A stretch of 64,000 bases of DNA from Massilia eburnea. Lineage in GTDB: Bacteria > Pseudomonadota > Gammaproteobacteria > Burkholderiales > Burkholderiaceae_D. Positions 1-8,970 of the stretch are shown here, one piece after another (positions within the stretch are counted from its first letter, which is position 1; every line of letters starts with the position of its first letter). The notes under the pieces are model-generated. The model did no database searches, was not told where the DNA came from, and saw only the letters and a program-made list of their open reading frames with translations. The position numbers were made by a program, and so were the translations under genes. The stretch covers positions 85,536-149,535 of the forward strand of contig NZ_WNKX01000015.1 of assembly GCF_009720745.1 (NCBI RefSeq), read 5' to 3'.

Positions 1-1
1 T

Positions 2-82
2 CTGTCCGATGAGGCGGCCAGCGCCAGCTTCAGGATGCCGTTGAAGCCTCCAGTCACCGATCCAGATTCTGCGGCTTACTGA
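2..82 (+). CDS. 3' end of an unidentified upstream gene (partial)
   Basis: This is the only plus-strand frame that stays open from the window edge to a stop just before the next gene. It encodes 26 residues and ends in TGA at 80-82, four bases before the ATG at 87, so the two genes are probably co-transcribed. The tail is Ser/Ala/Pro rich and shows no recognisable domain. GGDEF/EAL genes of this type sometimes follow a small cupredoxin-like 'methylamine utilization' gene, but the fragment is too short to test that. Confidence 0.45.
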   Translation: MSDEAASASFRMPLKPPVTDPDSAAY

Positions 83-86
83 CGCC

Positions 87-2462
87 ATGCGATTCCGAAG
101 CCTCGAAAGCCGTATCGTTACACTGTTCCTGGTGTTGCTGATCGTGGTACAGCTGGTGGGACTGTTGGTGATCCAGCGCGGGATCGACAGCAATGCCCGC
201 ACGTCGATTGCCTCTGAGCTGGTCAACGGCAGCAAGGTCTTTGCGCGCCTGATGGATCAGAATGCCCAGAACCTGCGCAACGGCGCCAGGCTGCTGTCGC
301 GCGATGCCGGCTTCCTGGCGGCGATCGGCAATACCGACCCGGACGACCGCGCCACCATCGAATCGGCACTGGCCAATCATGGCCGGCGCATCAAGGCATC
401 GATGACCATGCTCGTGAGCCCGGAACGCAAGGTGGTTGCATCGACCAGCGATGCACAGGCTGCAGGCCTGGAGCATATGGTCATGAGCATGCTGGAAAAG
501 GCGGAACAGGCTGATGGCGCGAACGGGATTGCGATCGTCGAGCGCTTGCCGTACCAGATCGTGGTGGTGCCGGTGAAGGCGCCGCTGACCATAGGCTTTG
601 TCGTGATGACGTTCCCGCTCGATGAACGCCTGGCGCGCGACATGCAGGAAACCACATCGCTCCAGACCCTGCTGCTGACGCGCGACAGCAAAGGGAACTG
701 GTTGCCCGTTGCTTCGAGCCTGGCGCCATCGGCCGTCGGCAGCATCATGGCGCAGCTGCAGGGCATGGGGCGCTTGCCGTCCGACGCTTTCGATGTGGAC
801 ATCACCAGCGATAAACTCAGCGTGCGCATGACGCCAATCGGCGAGGACGACGGCCAGGTTGCCGTGGTCATGCTTGGCCGCTCCATCAACGAGGCGACCG
901 CGGAATATGCGCGCCTGGAACGCTGGCTGCTTGGCTTGACGGCAGCCGGCATTGTGGTCTGCGTCGTCGCCAGCGTGCTGACTGCCAAGCGCATTGCCCA
1001 GCCCCTGCGCCAACTGGCCGATACGGCGAAAAAGCTGGAGCAGGGCGATTACAAGGTAAATATTGAATCCTCCCGGGCCGACGAAATCGGCGAGTTGGCG
1101 CATGCGTTCGGCAGCATGCGGGACGGTATCGCCAAGCGCGAACAGGAAGTCCGCCGTCTGGCGTATTGGGACCCGCTGACAAACCTGCCGAACCGCGCCC
1201 AGTTCCTCTTGTTGCTGAACGATGCCATTGCTGACGCGCGCAAGCGCGCCGGCTCGGCGTATGTGCTGATGATGGACCTAGACCGCTTCAAGCACGTGAA
1301 TGACGTGATGGGCCACAGCTTCGGCGATGCCTTGCTCAAGCAGGTGGCCGGCCGGTTGCTGCAGAAACTGGCCAACCGCCGTCATCCGGCCCAGGTGGCG
1401 CGCCTGGGCGGCGATGAATTCGCGGTGCTGCTGCCCGGCTCAGACCTGGACCAGGCGGTGGTGGTGGCGTCGGAGATCCTGCAGGCGCTGGAGTCGCCGC
1501 TCTCGCTGGACGAACAGATGGTCGACATCGGCGCCGGCATTGGCATTGCAGGCTTCCCCGATCACGGGATGGATGGCGAAGAACTGCTCAGCAAATCCGA
1601 AGTCGCCATGTACGCCGCCAAGCAGCGCAATGAAGGTGCGGTGGTGTACGAAGACGCGATCGACAAGGGTAGCCAGCAAAGCCTGTCGCTGCTGACTGAA
1701 TTGCGCCAGGCGGTTGAAAACAACGAGTTTCGCCTGTTCGTACAGCCCAAAGTGACGCTGGCGACCGGCCGGGTGGTTGGTGTGGAAGCGCTGGTGCGCT
1801 GGCAGCACCCTGTGCGCGGCAATGTATTCCCCGACCAGTTCATTCCGTTCGCTGAGCAGACCGGGTTTATCCGGGTGCTGACGCACTGGGTGCTGGAACG
1901 TTCCGCGGAGTTGTGCCATGCGCTCGCGCAGCGCGGCATTCACCTGAAAGTGTCGGTGAACCTGTCGACGCGCGACCTGCTGGACCAGGAACTGCCGTTC
2001 AAATTCGGCGAAATTTTCATGCGCCACCATGTTTCGCCTGGCGCTTTCTGCCTGGAGATCACGGAAAGCGCGATCATGGACGATCCGGTACGCGCCCAGC
2101 AAACGCTGGAGCGCCTGCACGGCATGGGCTGCGACCTGTCGATTGACGATTTCGGCACAGGCTATTCCTCGCTGGCTTACCTGAAACGCCTGCCGGTGGA
2201 TGAACTGAAGATCGACAAATCATTTGTGCTGAACATGGCCAACGACGTGGGCGATGCGAAGATCGTGCGCTCCACGATCGACCTGGGACACAATATGGGC
2301 CTGCGCGTGGTTGCCGAAGGGATCGAAAGCGAGGCGGCCTGGCATATCCTGGCCGAGATGGGCTGCGACCAGGGGCAGGGCTATTTCATGAGCCGCCCAA
2401 TGCCGGCGGACCAATTGGCCAGCTGGGTCGAGACTTGGCGCGCGCCGGCGCTGGCCGAATAA
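87..2462 (+). CDS. Membrane-bound GGDEF-EAL protein (c-di-GMP turnover)
   Basis: Bifunctional signalling protein of 791 residues for making and degrading cyclic di-GMP at the inner membrane. Order of parts: transmembrane helix about 11-30, periplasmic sensor region about 31-279, second helix about 280-299, HAMP linker about 300-353, GGDEF domain about 357-525, EAL domain about 535-785. The cyclase motif GGDEF is intact at 441-445. The usual RxxD inhibitory site upstream of it is not visible. The phosphodiesterase motif EAL is at 567-569, and the metal-binding DDFGTG motif has its Asp pair at 687-688, so both domains look catalytically competent. The periplasmic region resembles no sensor I can name. 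Whether the net activity is synthesis or hydrolysis cannot be read from sequence. It starts four bases after the preceding stop, suggesting an operon. Confidence 0.93.
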   Translation: MRFRSLESRIVTLFLVLLIVVQLVGLLVIQRGIDSNARTSIASELVNGSKVFARLMDQNAQNLRNGARLLSRDAGFLAAIGNTDPDDRATIESALANHGRRIKASMTMLVSPERKVVASTSDAQAAGLEHMVMSMLEKAEQADGANGIAIVERLPYQIVVVPVKAPLTIGFVVMTFPLDERLARDMQETTSLQTLLLTRDSKGNWLPVASSLAPSAVGSIMAQLQGMGRLPSDAFDVDITSDKLSVRMTPIGEDDGQVAVVMLGRSINEATAEYARLERWLLGLTAAGIVVCVVASVLTAKRIAQPLRQLADTAKKLEQGDYKVNIESSRADEIGELAHAFGSMRDGIAKREQEVRRLAYWDPLTNLPNRAQFLLLLNDAIADARKRAGSAYVLMMDLDRFKHVNDVMGHSFGDALLKQVAGRLLQKLANRRHPAQVARLGGDEFAVLLPGSDLDQAVVVASEILQALESPLSLDEQMVDIGAGIGIAGFPDHGMDGEELLSKSEVAMYAAKQRNEGAVVYEDAIDKGSQQSLSLLTELRQAVENNEFRLFVQPKVTLATGRVVGVEALVRWQHPVRGNVFPDQFIPFAEQTGFIRVLTHWVLERSAELCHALAQRGIHLKVSVNLSTRDLLDQELPFKFGEIFMRHHVSPGAFCLEITESAIMDDPVRAQQTLERLHGMGCDLSIDDFGTGYSSLAYLKRLPVDELKIDKSFVLNMANDVGDAKIVRSTIDLGHNMGLRVVAEGIESEAAWHILAEMGCDQGQGYFMSRPMPADQLASWVETWRAPALAE

Positions 2463-2488
2463 TAAGCGGCGCGAAGCCCTTCGGAGAG

Positions 2489-2518
2489 TTACTTATTTGT
2501 CAAAGTTCACGTTATGAT
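2489..2518 (+). promoter_or_regulatory. Possible promoter of the prolyl oligopeptidase gene
   Basis: A -10-like TATGAT (2513-2518) lies 18 bp after a poor -35 (TTACTT, 2489-2494) in the 91-bp gap before the oligopeptidase gene. The -35 matches consensus weakly. Confidence 0.25.
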
Positions 2519-2553
2519 CCTTGCCGCATTCATAACTTCAACATGGACGACAA

Positions 2554-4728
2554 ATGCCATTCAAGCGCGCCACCCTTGCTCTTTCCCTGATCGCTGCATT
2601 CTCCGCACAAGCCCTGGCCCAGACATGTCCGGCCGGCGCTCCCGCCGTCACTTATCCGGTAACGAAGAAAGTCGAGCAGCAGGACAACTACCATGGCACC
2701 ATGGTCGCCGATCCATATCGCTGGCTGGAAGACGCCAACAGCGACGAGACCAAGGCCTGGGTGATTGAACAGAACAAGATAACGCAAGCCTGGCTGTCCC
2801 AGATTCCGCAGCGCGAGGCGATCAAGGGACGCCTGACCAAGCTGTGGAACTACGAGCGTTATGGCGTGCCTGAAAAGAAGGGCGGCCGCTACTTCTACAG
2901 CCGTAACGACGGCCTGCAGAACCAGTCGGTCCTGTATACCGCCAAGACCCTGAACGAAACCCCGCGCGTCCTGCTGGACCCGAACACGCTGGCCGCTGAC
3001 GGCACCGTGGCGCTGGCCGGCATGGCCGTGAGCCCGACCGGAAAGTTCCTGGCCTACAGCACCGCGGCCTCCGGCTCCGACTGGAACGAGATCAAAGTGC
3101 GCGACATTGAAACCGGCAAGGACATGGCCGATCATATCAAATGGGTCAAGTTCTCCAACACCGCATGGGCTGCCGACGGTTCCGGCTTCTACTACAGCCG
3201 CTATGACGAGCCGACCGAAGAAACCAAGCTGGCCGGCGTGAACTACTTCCAGAAAGTCTATTTCCACAAACTGGGCACCGGGCAAGCCGCCGACGTGCTG
3301 GCCTATCACCGTCCGGACCAGAAGGAATGGGGCTTTGGTGCGGAAGTGACTGATGACGGCCACTACCTGCTGATCAACGGTTCGCAAGGTACCGAACACA
3401 AAAATCGCGTCTTCATCAAGGACCTGAAGGCCAGGAACGCCCAGGTAGTCGGCCTGCTGGAAGCATTCGACGCTTCGTACAGCTTCATCGACAACGAAGG
3501 CCCAGTGTTCTACTTCATGACCGATAAGAACGCGCCACGTTCGCGTATTATCGCGATCGACATCCGCAAGCCAGGCATCGAGAACTGGAAAGAAATCGTG
3601 CCGGAAGCGGCGCAAACCCTGACCGGCGCCAGCATCGTCAACAAGCAACTGGTGCTGAACTACCTGGCTGATGCGCACAGCGCCGTCAAGGTGTTTGACC
3701 TGAAAGGCAAGCCGGTGCGCGACATCGAACTGCCTGGCCTGGGGACGGCCTCCGGCTTTGGCGGCAAGGCGAAAGACACCGAAACCTTCTACGCGTACAC
3801 CAGCTTTACCACCCCCACCACGATTTACCGCCTGGACCTGAAGAGTGGCAAGTCGAGCATCTACCGTCAGCCTAAGGTCGACTTCGATCCGAGCGCCTTC
3901 GACACACGCCAGGTGTTCTACACCAGCAAGGACGGCACCAAAGTGCCAATGTTCATCGTGTCGAAGAAGGGCATGAAGCTCGATGGCAGTAACCCGACTT
4001 ACCTGTACGGGTACGGCGGCTTCAATATCTCGCTGACGCCGAGCTTCTCGGTGTCCAACCTGGCTTGGGTGGAAATGGGCGGCGTGTACGTGATGGCCAA
4101 CCTGCGCGGCGGCGGCGAATACGGCGAAGCCTGGCACAAGGCCGGCACCAAGCTGCAAAAGCAGAATGTGTTCGACGATTTTATCGGCGCAGCTGAATGG
4201 CTGGTGGCGAACAAAGTCACTTCGCCGGCCAAGCTGGCGATCGGCGGCGGTTCGAACGGCGGCCTGCTGGTAGGCGCCGCGATGACCCAGCGCCCGGACC
4301 TGTTCGGGGCTGCACTGCCGGCTGTGGGCGTGATGGACATGCTGCGCTTCCAGAAATTCACCATCGGCTGGGCATGGGCGTCGGACTACGGTTCTTCCGA
4401 CAACGCGGAAGAATTCAAGGCGCTGGTCAAATATTCGCCGCTGCACAACCTGAAGCAGGGCAGCTGCTACCCAGCGACCATGGTGATGACCGCGGACCAC
4501 GATGACCGTGTCGTGCCAGCCCACAGCTTCAAGTTCGCTGCGGCAGCGCAGGCTGCACAAGCCGGTCCCGCACCGATCCTGATCCGCATCGATTCCAAGG
4601 CCGGCCACGGCGCCGGCAAGCCGACCGCGAAGCAGATCGAGGAAGTGGCTGACCGTTGGGGCTTCCTGACCCGTGCGCTGGACATGACGCCTGGCGCAGC
4701 CGCGGCGTCCACCACTGGCGGACAGTAA
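2554..4728 (+). CDS. Secreted prolyl oligopeptidase (S9A family)
   Basis: Serine peptidase of 724 residues that cleaves short peptides after proline. The first 23 residues form a signal peptide ending in a typical Ala-x-Ala site (QALAQ), so the enzyme is probably periplasmic or secreted. The N-terminal segment and seven-bladed propeller occupy about 30-430, and the alpha/beta-hydrolase domain follows. The catalytic triad is complete: Ser567 in GGGSNGG, Asp650 in DHDDRVVP and His685 in KAGHGAGKP, in the usual spacing. Length fits the family (about 700 plus signal). Its stop lies three bases before the start of the metalloprotease gene, so the two secreted peptidases are almost certainly made together. 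Confidence 0.95.
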   Translation: MPFKRATLALSLIAAFSAQALAQTCPAGAPAVTYPVTKKVEQQDNYHGTMVADPYRWLEDANSDETKAWVIEQNKITQAWLSQIPQREAIKGRLTKLWNYERYGVPEKKGGRYFYSRNDGLQNQSVLYTAKTLNETPRVLLDPNTLAADGTVALAGMAVSPTGKFLAYSTAASGSDWNEIKVRDIETGKDMADHIKWVKFSNTAWAADGSGFYYSRYDEPTEETKLAGVNYFQKVYFHKLGTGQAADVLAYHRPDQKEWGFGAEVTDDGHYLLINGSQGTEHKNRVFIKDLKARNAQVVGLLEAFDASYSFIDNEGPVFYFMTDKNAPRSRIIAIDIRKPGIENWKEIVPEAAQTLTGASIVNKQLVLNYLADAHSAVKVFDLKGKPVRDIELPGLGTASGFGGKAKDTETFYAYTSFTTPTTIYRLDLKSGKSSIYRQPKVDFDPSAFDTRQVFYTSKDGTKVPMFIVSKKGMKLDGSNPTYLYGYGGFNISLTPSFSVSNLAWVEMGGVYVMANLRGGGEYGEAWHKAGTKLQKQNVFDDFIGAAEWLVANKVTSPAKLAIGGGSNGGLLVGAAMTQRPDLFGAALPAVGVMDMLRFQKFTIGWAWASDYGSSDNAEEFKALVKYSPLHNLKQGSCYPATMVMTADHDDRVVPAHSFKFAAAAQAAQAGPAPILIRIDSKAGHGAGKPTAKQIEEVADRWGFLTRALDMTPGAAAASTTGGQ

Positions 4729-4731
4729 GCA

Positions 4732-7137
4732 ATGCGCGCGCTCCTGTTGCTGTGGACAGCCTTGCTTGCGCCTGCCACGGCAGCGGAAGCACCTAAAACC
4801 TTTGCCGGGCAGACCCAGTCGCTCGCGGTGCAGCCGGGATTCATCGAGCTGTGGCGCGATGAGGGCAAAGGCAGGGTGCTGCTCTCGGTCCGCGAGCTGG
4901 ACCAGCCCTTCCTGCTGGTCTCTTCGCTGCCATATGCATTGGGCTCGAACGATGTAGGGCTGGACCGTGCGCAAGCGGGCAGCGCCAAGCTGGTTCGTTT
5001 CCAGAAATTTGGCGAGCGCCTGTTCCTGGTCCAGGAGAACACCCGTTTTGTGGCCCGTTCCGCCGATGCCGATGAACGCAATGCGGTGGCCGAGTCGTTC
5101 GCCGGCGCCGTCTTGTGGGCCGGCGACATCCTCGCCAGCGACGGTCCGCGCCACCTCGTTGATTTTTCCAGTTTCCTGCTGGCCGACCAGCATGGGGTCA
5201 TTCAGCGCCTGGACGAAACGAAGCAGGGTGCTTATCACGTCGACGGCAAACGCAGTGCGGTGCTACCGGCCGAAGCGAAAGCATTCCCGGACAACGTTGA
5301 ACTGGAAGCTTTGCTGACATTCGCCGGCCCTGGCAATGGCGAATACGTGCGCCAGGTCGCCGCGGATCCGGCCAGCTTGACGATGCGCCAGCATATTTCC
5401 CTGGTGCGGTTGCCGGACAACGGCTACAAGCCTCGGGCCTACCATCCATTCTCCGGCGGCATCGATACCGGCTATTACGATTTCGCCACCCCGCTGGCGG
5501 GAAGCCTCGATGTACGCTGGCAGATCCGGCACCGCCTGGAAAAAGGCGGCAAGCCTATCGTGTACTACCTTGACCGGGGCGCACCGGAGCCAGTGCGCTC
5601 GGCGCTGCTTGAGGGCGCACGGTGGTGGACGTCTGCCTTCGAAAAGGCTGGATTCAAGGACGGCTTCCGTGTTGAATTGATGCCGGAAGGCGCTGATCCC
5701 GCCGACGTGCGTTACAACGTCATCACCTGGGTGCACCGTGCCACGCGCGGCTGGTCGTATGGCAATGCCGTGACCGATCCGCGTACGGGCCAGATTATTC
5801 GCGGCTCAGTGACGCTGGGTTCCCAGCGCGTGCGGCAAGACATCCTGATCGCCGAGGCCCTGTTGGCGCCCTACGGCAAGTCCTCGCCAGCTGAGCGCCA
5901 TCAACTCGCCGAGCAGATGGCGCTGGCGCGCCTGCGCCAACTCGCTGCGCACGAAGTTGGGCACACGCTGGGCTTCGCTCACAACTTCGCCGCCAGCCGG
6001 CAAGGCAATGGCTCGGTGATGGACTACCCGCATCCCGTCCTCAAACTGGGCGCGGATGGCGCAATCGACCTGCAGGATGCCTACGGTGCCGGTGTCGGAC
6101 CGTGGGACGAGTACATGGTGAAGTACATCTATGGCGATTACGGAAGCGGAGAGGCGGAGGCAAGCGCTCTGTCAAAGCTGCGCAGTGATGCGCGCGCCGC
6201 CGGAATGCAATATGTCTCGGACGAAGATTCACGCGCGCCGGGAGCGTCCCATCCGAACGGGCTGCTATGGGATTTTGGTCCGGATACCTTGAAAACCTGG
6301 GACCAGCTGGGCGCGATCCGCCGCCGCGCGCTCGATAACTTCTCGTATGACGTGCTGCCGGGTGAGCGCCAGGCAGGCGAGCTCGAAGCGCGCCTGGTGC
6401 CCGTCTACCTGCTTCAGCGCTACCAGGGCGAAGCCGTTGCCCGCTTACTGGCAGGTGGCGAATACGAATCGACCACCAGCGCTGATATTCGTGCCGGACG
6501 CGCAGATGCAGGCATCAGGGCCACGCCCGCAACCACGCAGCGTGCCGCTTTGGCCCGGCTGGCCGATACGTTGCGTGCGGAGTACCTGGCCTTGCCGGCG
6601 AGGGTGCTTGACCAGTTGACGCCTCCATCGACCGGGTATGAGCGCAGCAAGGAATATTTTGGCACGCGTATGACGGCAGTTTTCGATGCGCTTTCGGCCG
6701 CAGAATCGGGCGCCGCGCAAACGGCGAGTTTCCTGTTCGATGCGGGCCGGCTGAATCGCCTGTACTGGCAGCACGCGCGTGATGATGCGATGCCTGGCCC
6801 GGACGAAGTGATCGCGGCAACTCTGTCGCGAAGCTGGAAGCGCGGCCCGGTTCCCGGCAACCTCGCCGGCGGTGAGGCGGTGCAGCTTGCCGCCGACTGG
6901 GTGGTCCTCGACGCGCTGTTGCAGGTGCTGGACGGCGGGAAGCTGCACGCCAACGTCGACGCTGGCCTGCGCGAGCAACTGCGCGGCTTCGCAGCATGGC
7001 TGAAAGCCAACCCCGGCAAAGGGACGACCGCCGCCAGCCGCAGCCAGGCTGCCGACTACATATTGCGATATCTTGCGGATCCCCGCAGCGTCAAACTGCG
7101 CGCGCTGCCAGTCATTCCGCCGGGCGCACCAATCTGA
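4732..7137 (+). CDS. Secreted zinc-dependent metalloprotease (metzincin-like, DUF5117/DUF4953 type)
   Basis: Predicted exported protease of 801 residues with a cleavable signal peptide (about 1-19). The extended zinc motif HEVGHTLGFAH spans 407-417, with zinc ligands His407, His411 and His417 and catalytic Glu408. The Met-turn of metzincins follows as SVMDYP with Met430. The preceding region about 20-390 matches the look of the DUF5117 module, and the C-terminal about 380 residues belong to the same family architecture. Substrates are unknown. It starts three bases after the oligopeptidase stop, implying one mRNA and possibly translational coupling: the metalloprotease could make peptides that the oligopeptidase trims. 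Confidence 0.88.
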   Translation: MRALLLLWTALLAPATAAEAPKTFAGQTQSLAVQPGFIELWRDEGKGRVLLSVRELDQPFLLVSSLPYALGSNDVGLDRAQAGSAKLVRFQKFGERLFLVQENTRFVARSADADERNAVAESFAGAVLWAGDILASDGPRHLVDFSSFLLADQHGVIQRLDETKQGAYHVDGKRSAVLPAEAKAFPDNVELEALLTFAGPGNGEYVRQVAADPASLTMRQHISLVRLPDNGYKPRAYHPFSGGIDTGYYDFATPLAGSLDVRWQIRHRLEKGGKPIVYYLDRGAPEPVRSALLEGARWWTSAFEKAGFKDGFRVELMPEGADPADVRYNVITWVHRATRGWSYGNAVTDPRTGQIIRGSVTLGSQRVRQDILIAEALLAPYGKSSPAERHQLAEQMALARLRQLAAHEVGHTLGFAHNFAASRQGNGSVMDYPHPVLKLGADGAIDLQDAYGAGVGPWDEYMVKYIYGDYGSGEAEASALSKLRSDARAAGMQYVSDEDSRAPGASHPNGLLWDFGPDTLKTWDQLGAIRRRALDNFSYDVLPGERQAGELEARLVPVYLLQRYQGEAVARLLAGGEYESTTSADIRAGRADAGIRATPATTQRAALARLADTLRAEYLALPARVLDQLTPPSTGYERSKEYFGTRMTAVFDALSAAESGAAQTASFLFDAGRLNRLYWQHARDDAMPGPDEVIAATLSRSWKRGPVPGNLAGGEAVQLAADWVVLDALLQVLDGGKLHANVDAGLREQLRGFAAWLKANPGKGTTAASRSQAADYILRYLADPRSVKLRALPVIPPGAPI

Positions 7138-7211
7138 TTGCCCCAGGCCGCGCTTGGCCAAGGCGCTCTAGCGCCAAGCCATCGCGTTGTTGATGAAGGA
7201 AGCCGCCTGTT

Positions 7212-7772
7212 ATGAATAAACTTCTTGCGTTGTTTGTTTTGGCTGGGCTGTTTCCCTGCGTTTCGTGTGCAGGAGATATTGGCTCGCCAGGGGCAGCGGT
7301 AGAGAAATTCCTGTCTTGGGAAGCTAAAGTTCAGCCAAGTGGCGCGTACAAGGGGTTAACATCGACTGAACTAAAGGACATGCTTTCTCGGGAATTGCTT
7401 TGCTTGCTGGATGCAGCACAGAAGGCGAATGAATTATCGGTGCGCGCCGCACCCGAAGATAAGCCGCCATACATTGAGGGCAACCTGTTCTTGCCTTCGG
7501 CGTGGGACAGGCCAAAGGGAAGCCAGATTTTGGCTGTAAACGATGATGGACGCACGGCTAAAGTAGATGTGCGATTCAAATATGTTCCAGATGGAGACGA
7601 TGACACTAATCGCTTTTACCTCAAGCAAGCCAGCAATGGCTGGCGAATCATCGAGATTGTTAGGCGTGGCAGCTGTGATTTCTGTCAATCAGGCGGGCTT
7701 AGGGCATCACTATACAAAGGCCTGCGCGCGTTTCCAAGAGCTGGGGCAAAGCAGTGCCGGGCGAAGTTTTAA
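7212..7772 (+). CDS. Hypothetical secreted protein (possible DUF3828-like fold)
   Basis: A 186-residue protein with a signal peptide of about 20 residues (MNKLLALFVLAGLFPCVSCA) and a mature part with no catalytic motif I recognise. The pattern of a helix followed by an NxxxRFYL...WRI strand pair near the C-terminus resembles small lipocalin/NTF2-like secreted proteins such as DUF3828, but this is only an impression. A Shine-Dalgarno-like AAGGAAG at 7196-7202 supports the start. Base composition is visibly more AT-rich than the flanking proteases, which fits an accessory gene. The 74-bp gap before it holds only a 7-bp inverted repeat (GCTTGGC/GCCAAGC) without a T-run. Confidence 0.6.
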   Translation: MNKLLALFVLAGLFPCVSCAGDIGSPGAAVEKFLSWEAKVQPSGAYKGLTSTELKDMLSRELLCLLDAAQKANELSVRAAPEDKPPYIEGNLFLPSAWDRPKGSQILAVNDDGRTAKVDVRFKYVPDGDDDTNRFYLKQASNGWRIIEIVRRGSCDFCQSGGLRASLYKGLRAFPRAGAKQCRAKF

Positions 7773-7795
7773 GGGTCGTGCTAGTATTTTCGCCT

Positions 7796-8230
7796 ATGAA
7801 CAGGATTCGCATCACCACAGTAAGCACCGAGCTTGATATTCCGCTGATTCACAGCTTCCTTTCGGAGCAATCCAGCTGGGCCAAAGGCATTTCACTGGAG
7901 TTGGTCCAACGGTCTATCGCCAATTCACTATGCTTTGGCGGCTTTCTGGAAGATCAGCAAATCGCTTTCGCGCGGGTCGTCTCCGACTACACGACGTTTG
8001 CGAATCTGGTGGACGTCTTTGTCTTGCCGGAACACCGCGGGCGCGGTTACAGCAAGGCCATGATGGAGGCCGTGTTTACGCATCCGCAACTGCAAGGGCT
8101 ACGCAGGTTCACTCTCGCAACGGGTGATGCGCATGGGCTGTATGCACAGTATGGCTTTACAGCGCCACGATTCCCACAGTCGTTGATGGAGCGCTACTTC
8201 CCAGGCATGTACGAAAAAACGGAGGGCTGA
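7796..8230 (+). CDS. GNAT family N-acetyltransferase
   Basis: A 144-residue acetyl-CoA-dependent acyltransferase of the GNAT fold, acting in the cytoplasm on an unknown amine. The acetyl-CoA pyrophosphate loop is clear as PEHRGRGYSKAMMEA at about 80-94, followed by the C-terminal YAQYGF segment typical of the family. I chose the ATG at 7796 rather than an in-frame start at 7754, which lies inside the preceding gene. Its TGA overlaps the ATG of the next gene by one base (TGATG), so translation is likely coupled. Confidence 0.82.
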   Translation: MNRIRITTVSTELDIPLIHSFLSEQSSWAKGISLELVQRSIANSLCFGGFLEDQQIAFARVVSDYTTFANLVDVFVLPEHRGRGYSKAMMEAVFTHPQLQGLRRFTLATGDAHGLYAQYGFTAPRFPQSLMERYFPGMYEKTEG

Positions 8231-8598
8231 TGTTTGATCACGTTAAATTTGGCGTGAGCGACTTTGCGGCGAGCAAAGCGTTCTTTCTCAAAGCGCTCGA
8301 GCCGATCGGCGTAAGTGTTGCCGGGGAGGGTGAACCGAGCTACGGCATCGAACTGGTGGCCAAGGGCAGTACTTCGCTGGTCTTGTTCGAGACAAAGGAG
8401 AAGCCAGCCCATCTTCATCTTGCGTTCGCTGCCGAAAACCGGCAGCAGGTCGAGGATTTCTATCGCCTTGCACTGGAGGCGGGCGCCAAGGATAACGGCC
8501 CGCCCGGCCTGCGCCCGCGCTACCACGCCAACTATTTTGCTGCCTTCGTGATCGGGCCCGATGGGCACAATATCGAAATGGTTTGCCATCATCCCTGA
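8230..8598 (+). CDS. VOC family protein (glyoxalase/bleomycin-resistance fold)
   Basis: A 122-residue single-domain member of the vicinal oxygen chelate superfamily. It opens with the characteristic MFDHVKFGVSD strand, where His4 is a likely metal ligand. It has a second conserved half around HLHLAFAAEN and ends with the D-P-D-G-H-N-like segment GPDGHNIEMVCH that carries the last metal ligand (Glu). Proteins of this size are often lyases or thiol-conjugating enzymes, but the substrate cannot be inferred. It overlaps the acetyltransferase stop by one base. Confidence 0.85.
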   Translation: MFDHVKFGVSDFAASKAFFLKALEPIGVSVAGEGEPSYGIELVAKGSTSLVLFETKEKPAHLHLAFAAENRQQVEDFYRLALEAGAKDNGPPGLRPRYHANYFAAFVIGPDGHNIEMVCHHP

Positions 8599-8622
8599 TA
8601 CCGTGAAGTGGGGCGAAGAATC

Positions 8623-8970
8623 ATGCCGCGGCCGTACATCAAACCTGTAGGCGCAGCCTCACTTGTCGCGGCTGTTGTCGTGACATGGGTTTGGTATTCG
8701 ACGACGTTCGGCCGGTTTGTCGCGGCGGAGAAGGTTCCGGGCGGGATATACCTTCACTTTGATGGACCGATGGCGAAGAATGTCATGGTTCCGCGTGAGG
8801 CAATCGATACGGTGCTCTTTGGGCTGCCGGGAAAATCGAACCGACAGTGTTATATCAAGATCCAGTTGAAGTCGGGCGAGAGTTATCGCAGTGTTACATT
8901 CGACAGCGGTCTGGAGGCCTGCAAACAGTTGCGGCGGGACTTGAACCTGCCCAGGAAGGAGATTCCCTGA
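8623..8970 (+). CDS. Hypothetical one-TM membrane protein
   Basis: A 115-residue protein with one hydrophobic segment near the N-terminus (about 9-26, including ASLVAAVVVTWVWYS) and a soluble domain that would face the periplasm. No catalytic motif or family is recognised. An in-frame GTG at 8608 is an alternative start five codons upstream; the ATG at 8623 was preferred because a G-rich stretch (8609-8614) sits at Shine-Dalgarno distance. Its TGA overlaps the next ATG by one base. Confidence 0.6.
   Translation: MPRPYIKPVGAASLVAAVVVTWVWYSTTFGRFVAAEKVPGGIYLHFDGPMAKNVMVPREAIDTVLFGLPGKSNRQCYIKIQLKSGESYRSVTFDSGLEACKQLRRDLNLPRKEIP

Noticed and set aside
2530..5238. 902-codon open frame on the minus strand across the oligopeptidase and metalloprotease genes
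   Set aside because: High-GC shadow of two well-supported plus-strand genes. The translation is His/Arg/Gln rich with no motif, and it crosses an operon junction.
7148..7178. Terminator after the metalloprotease gene
   Set aside because: Only a 7-bp inverted repeat with no T-run; not strong enough to call.
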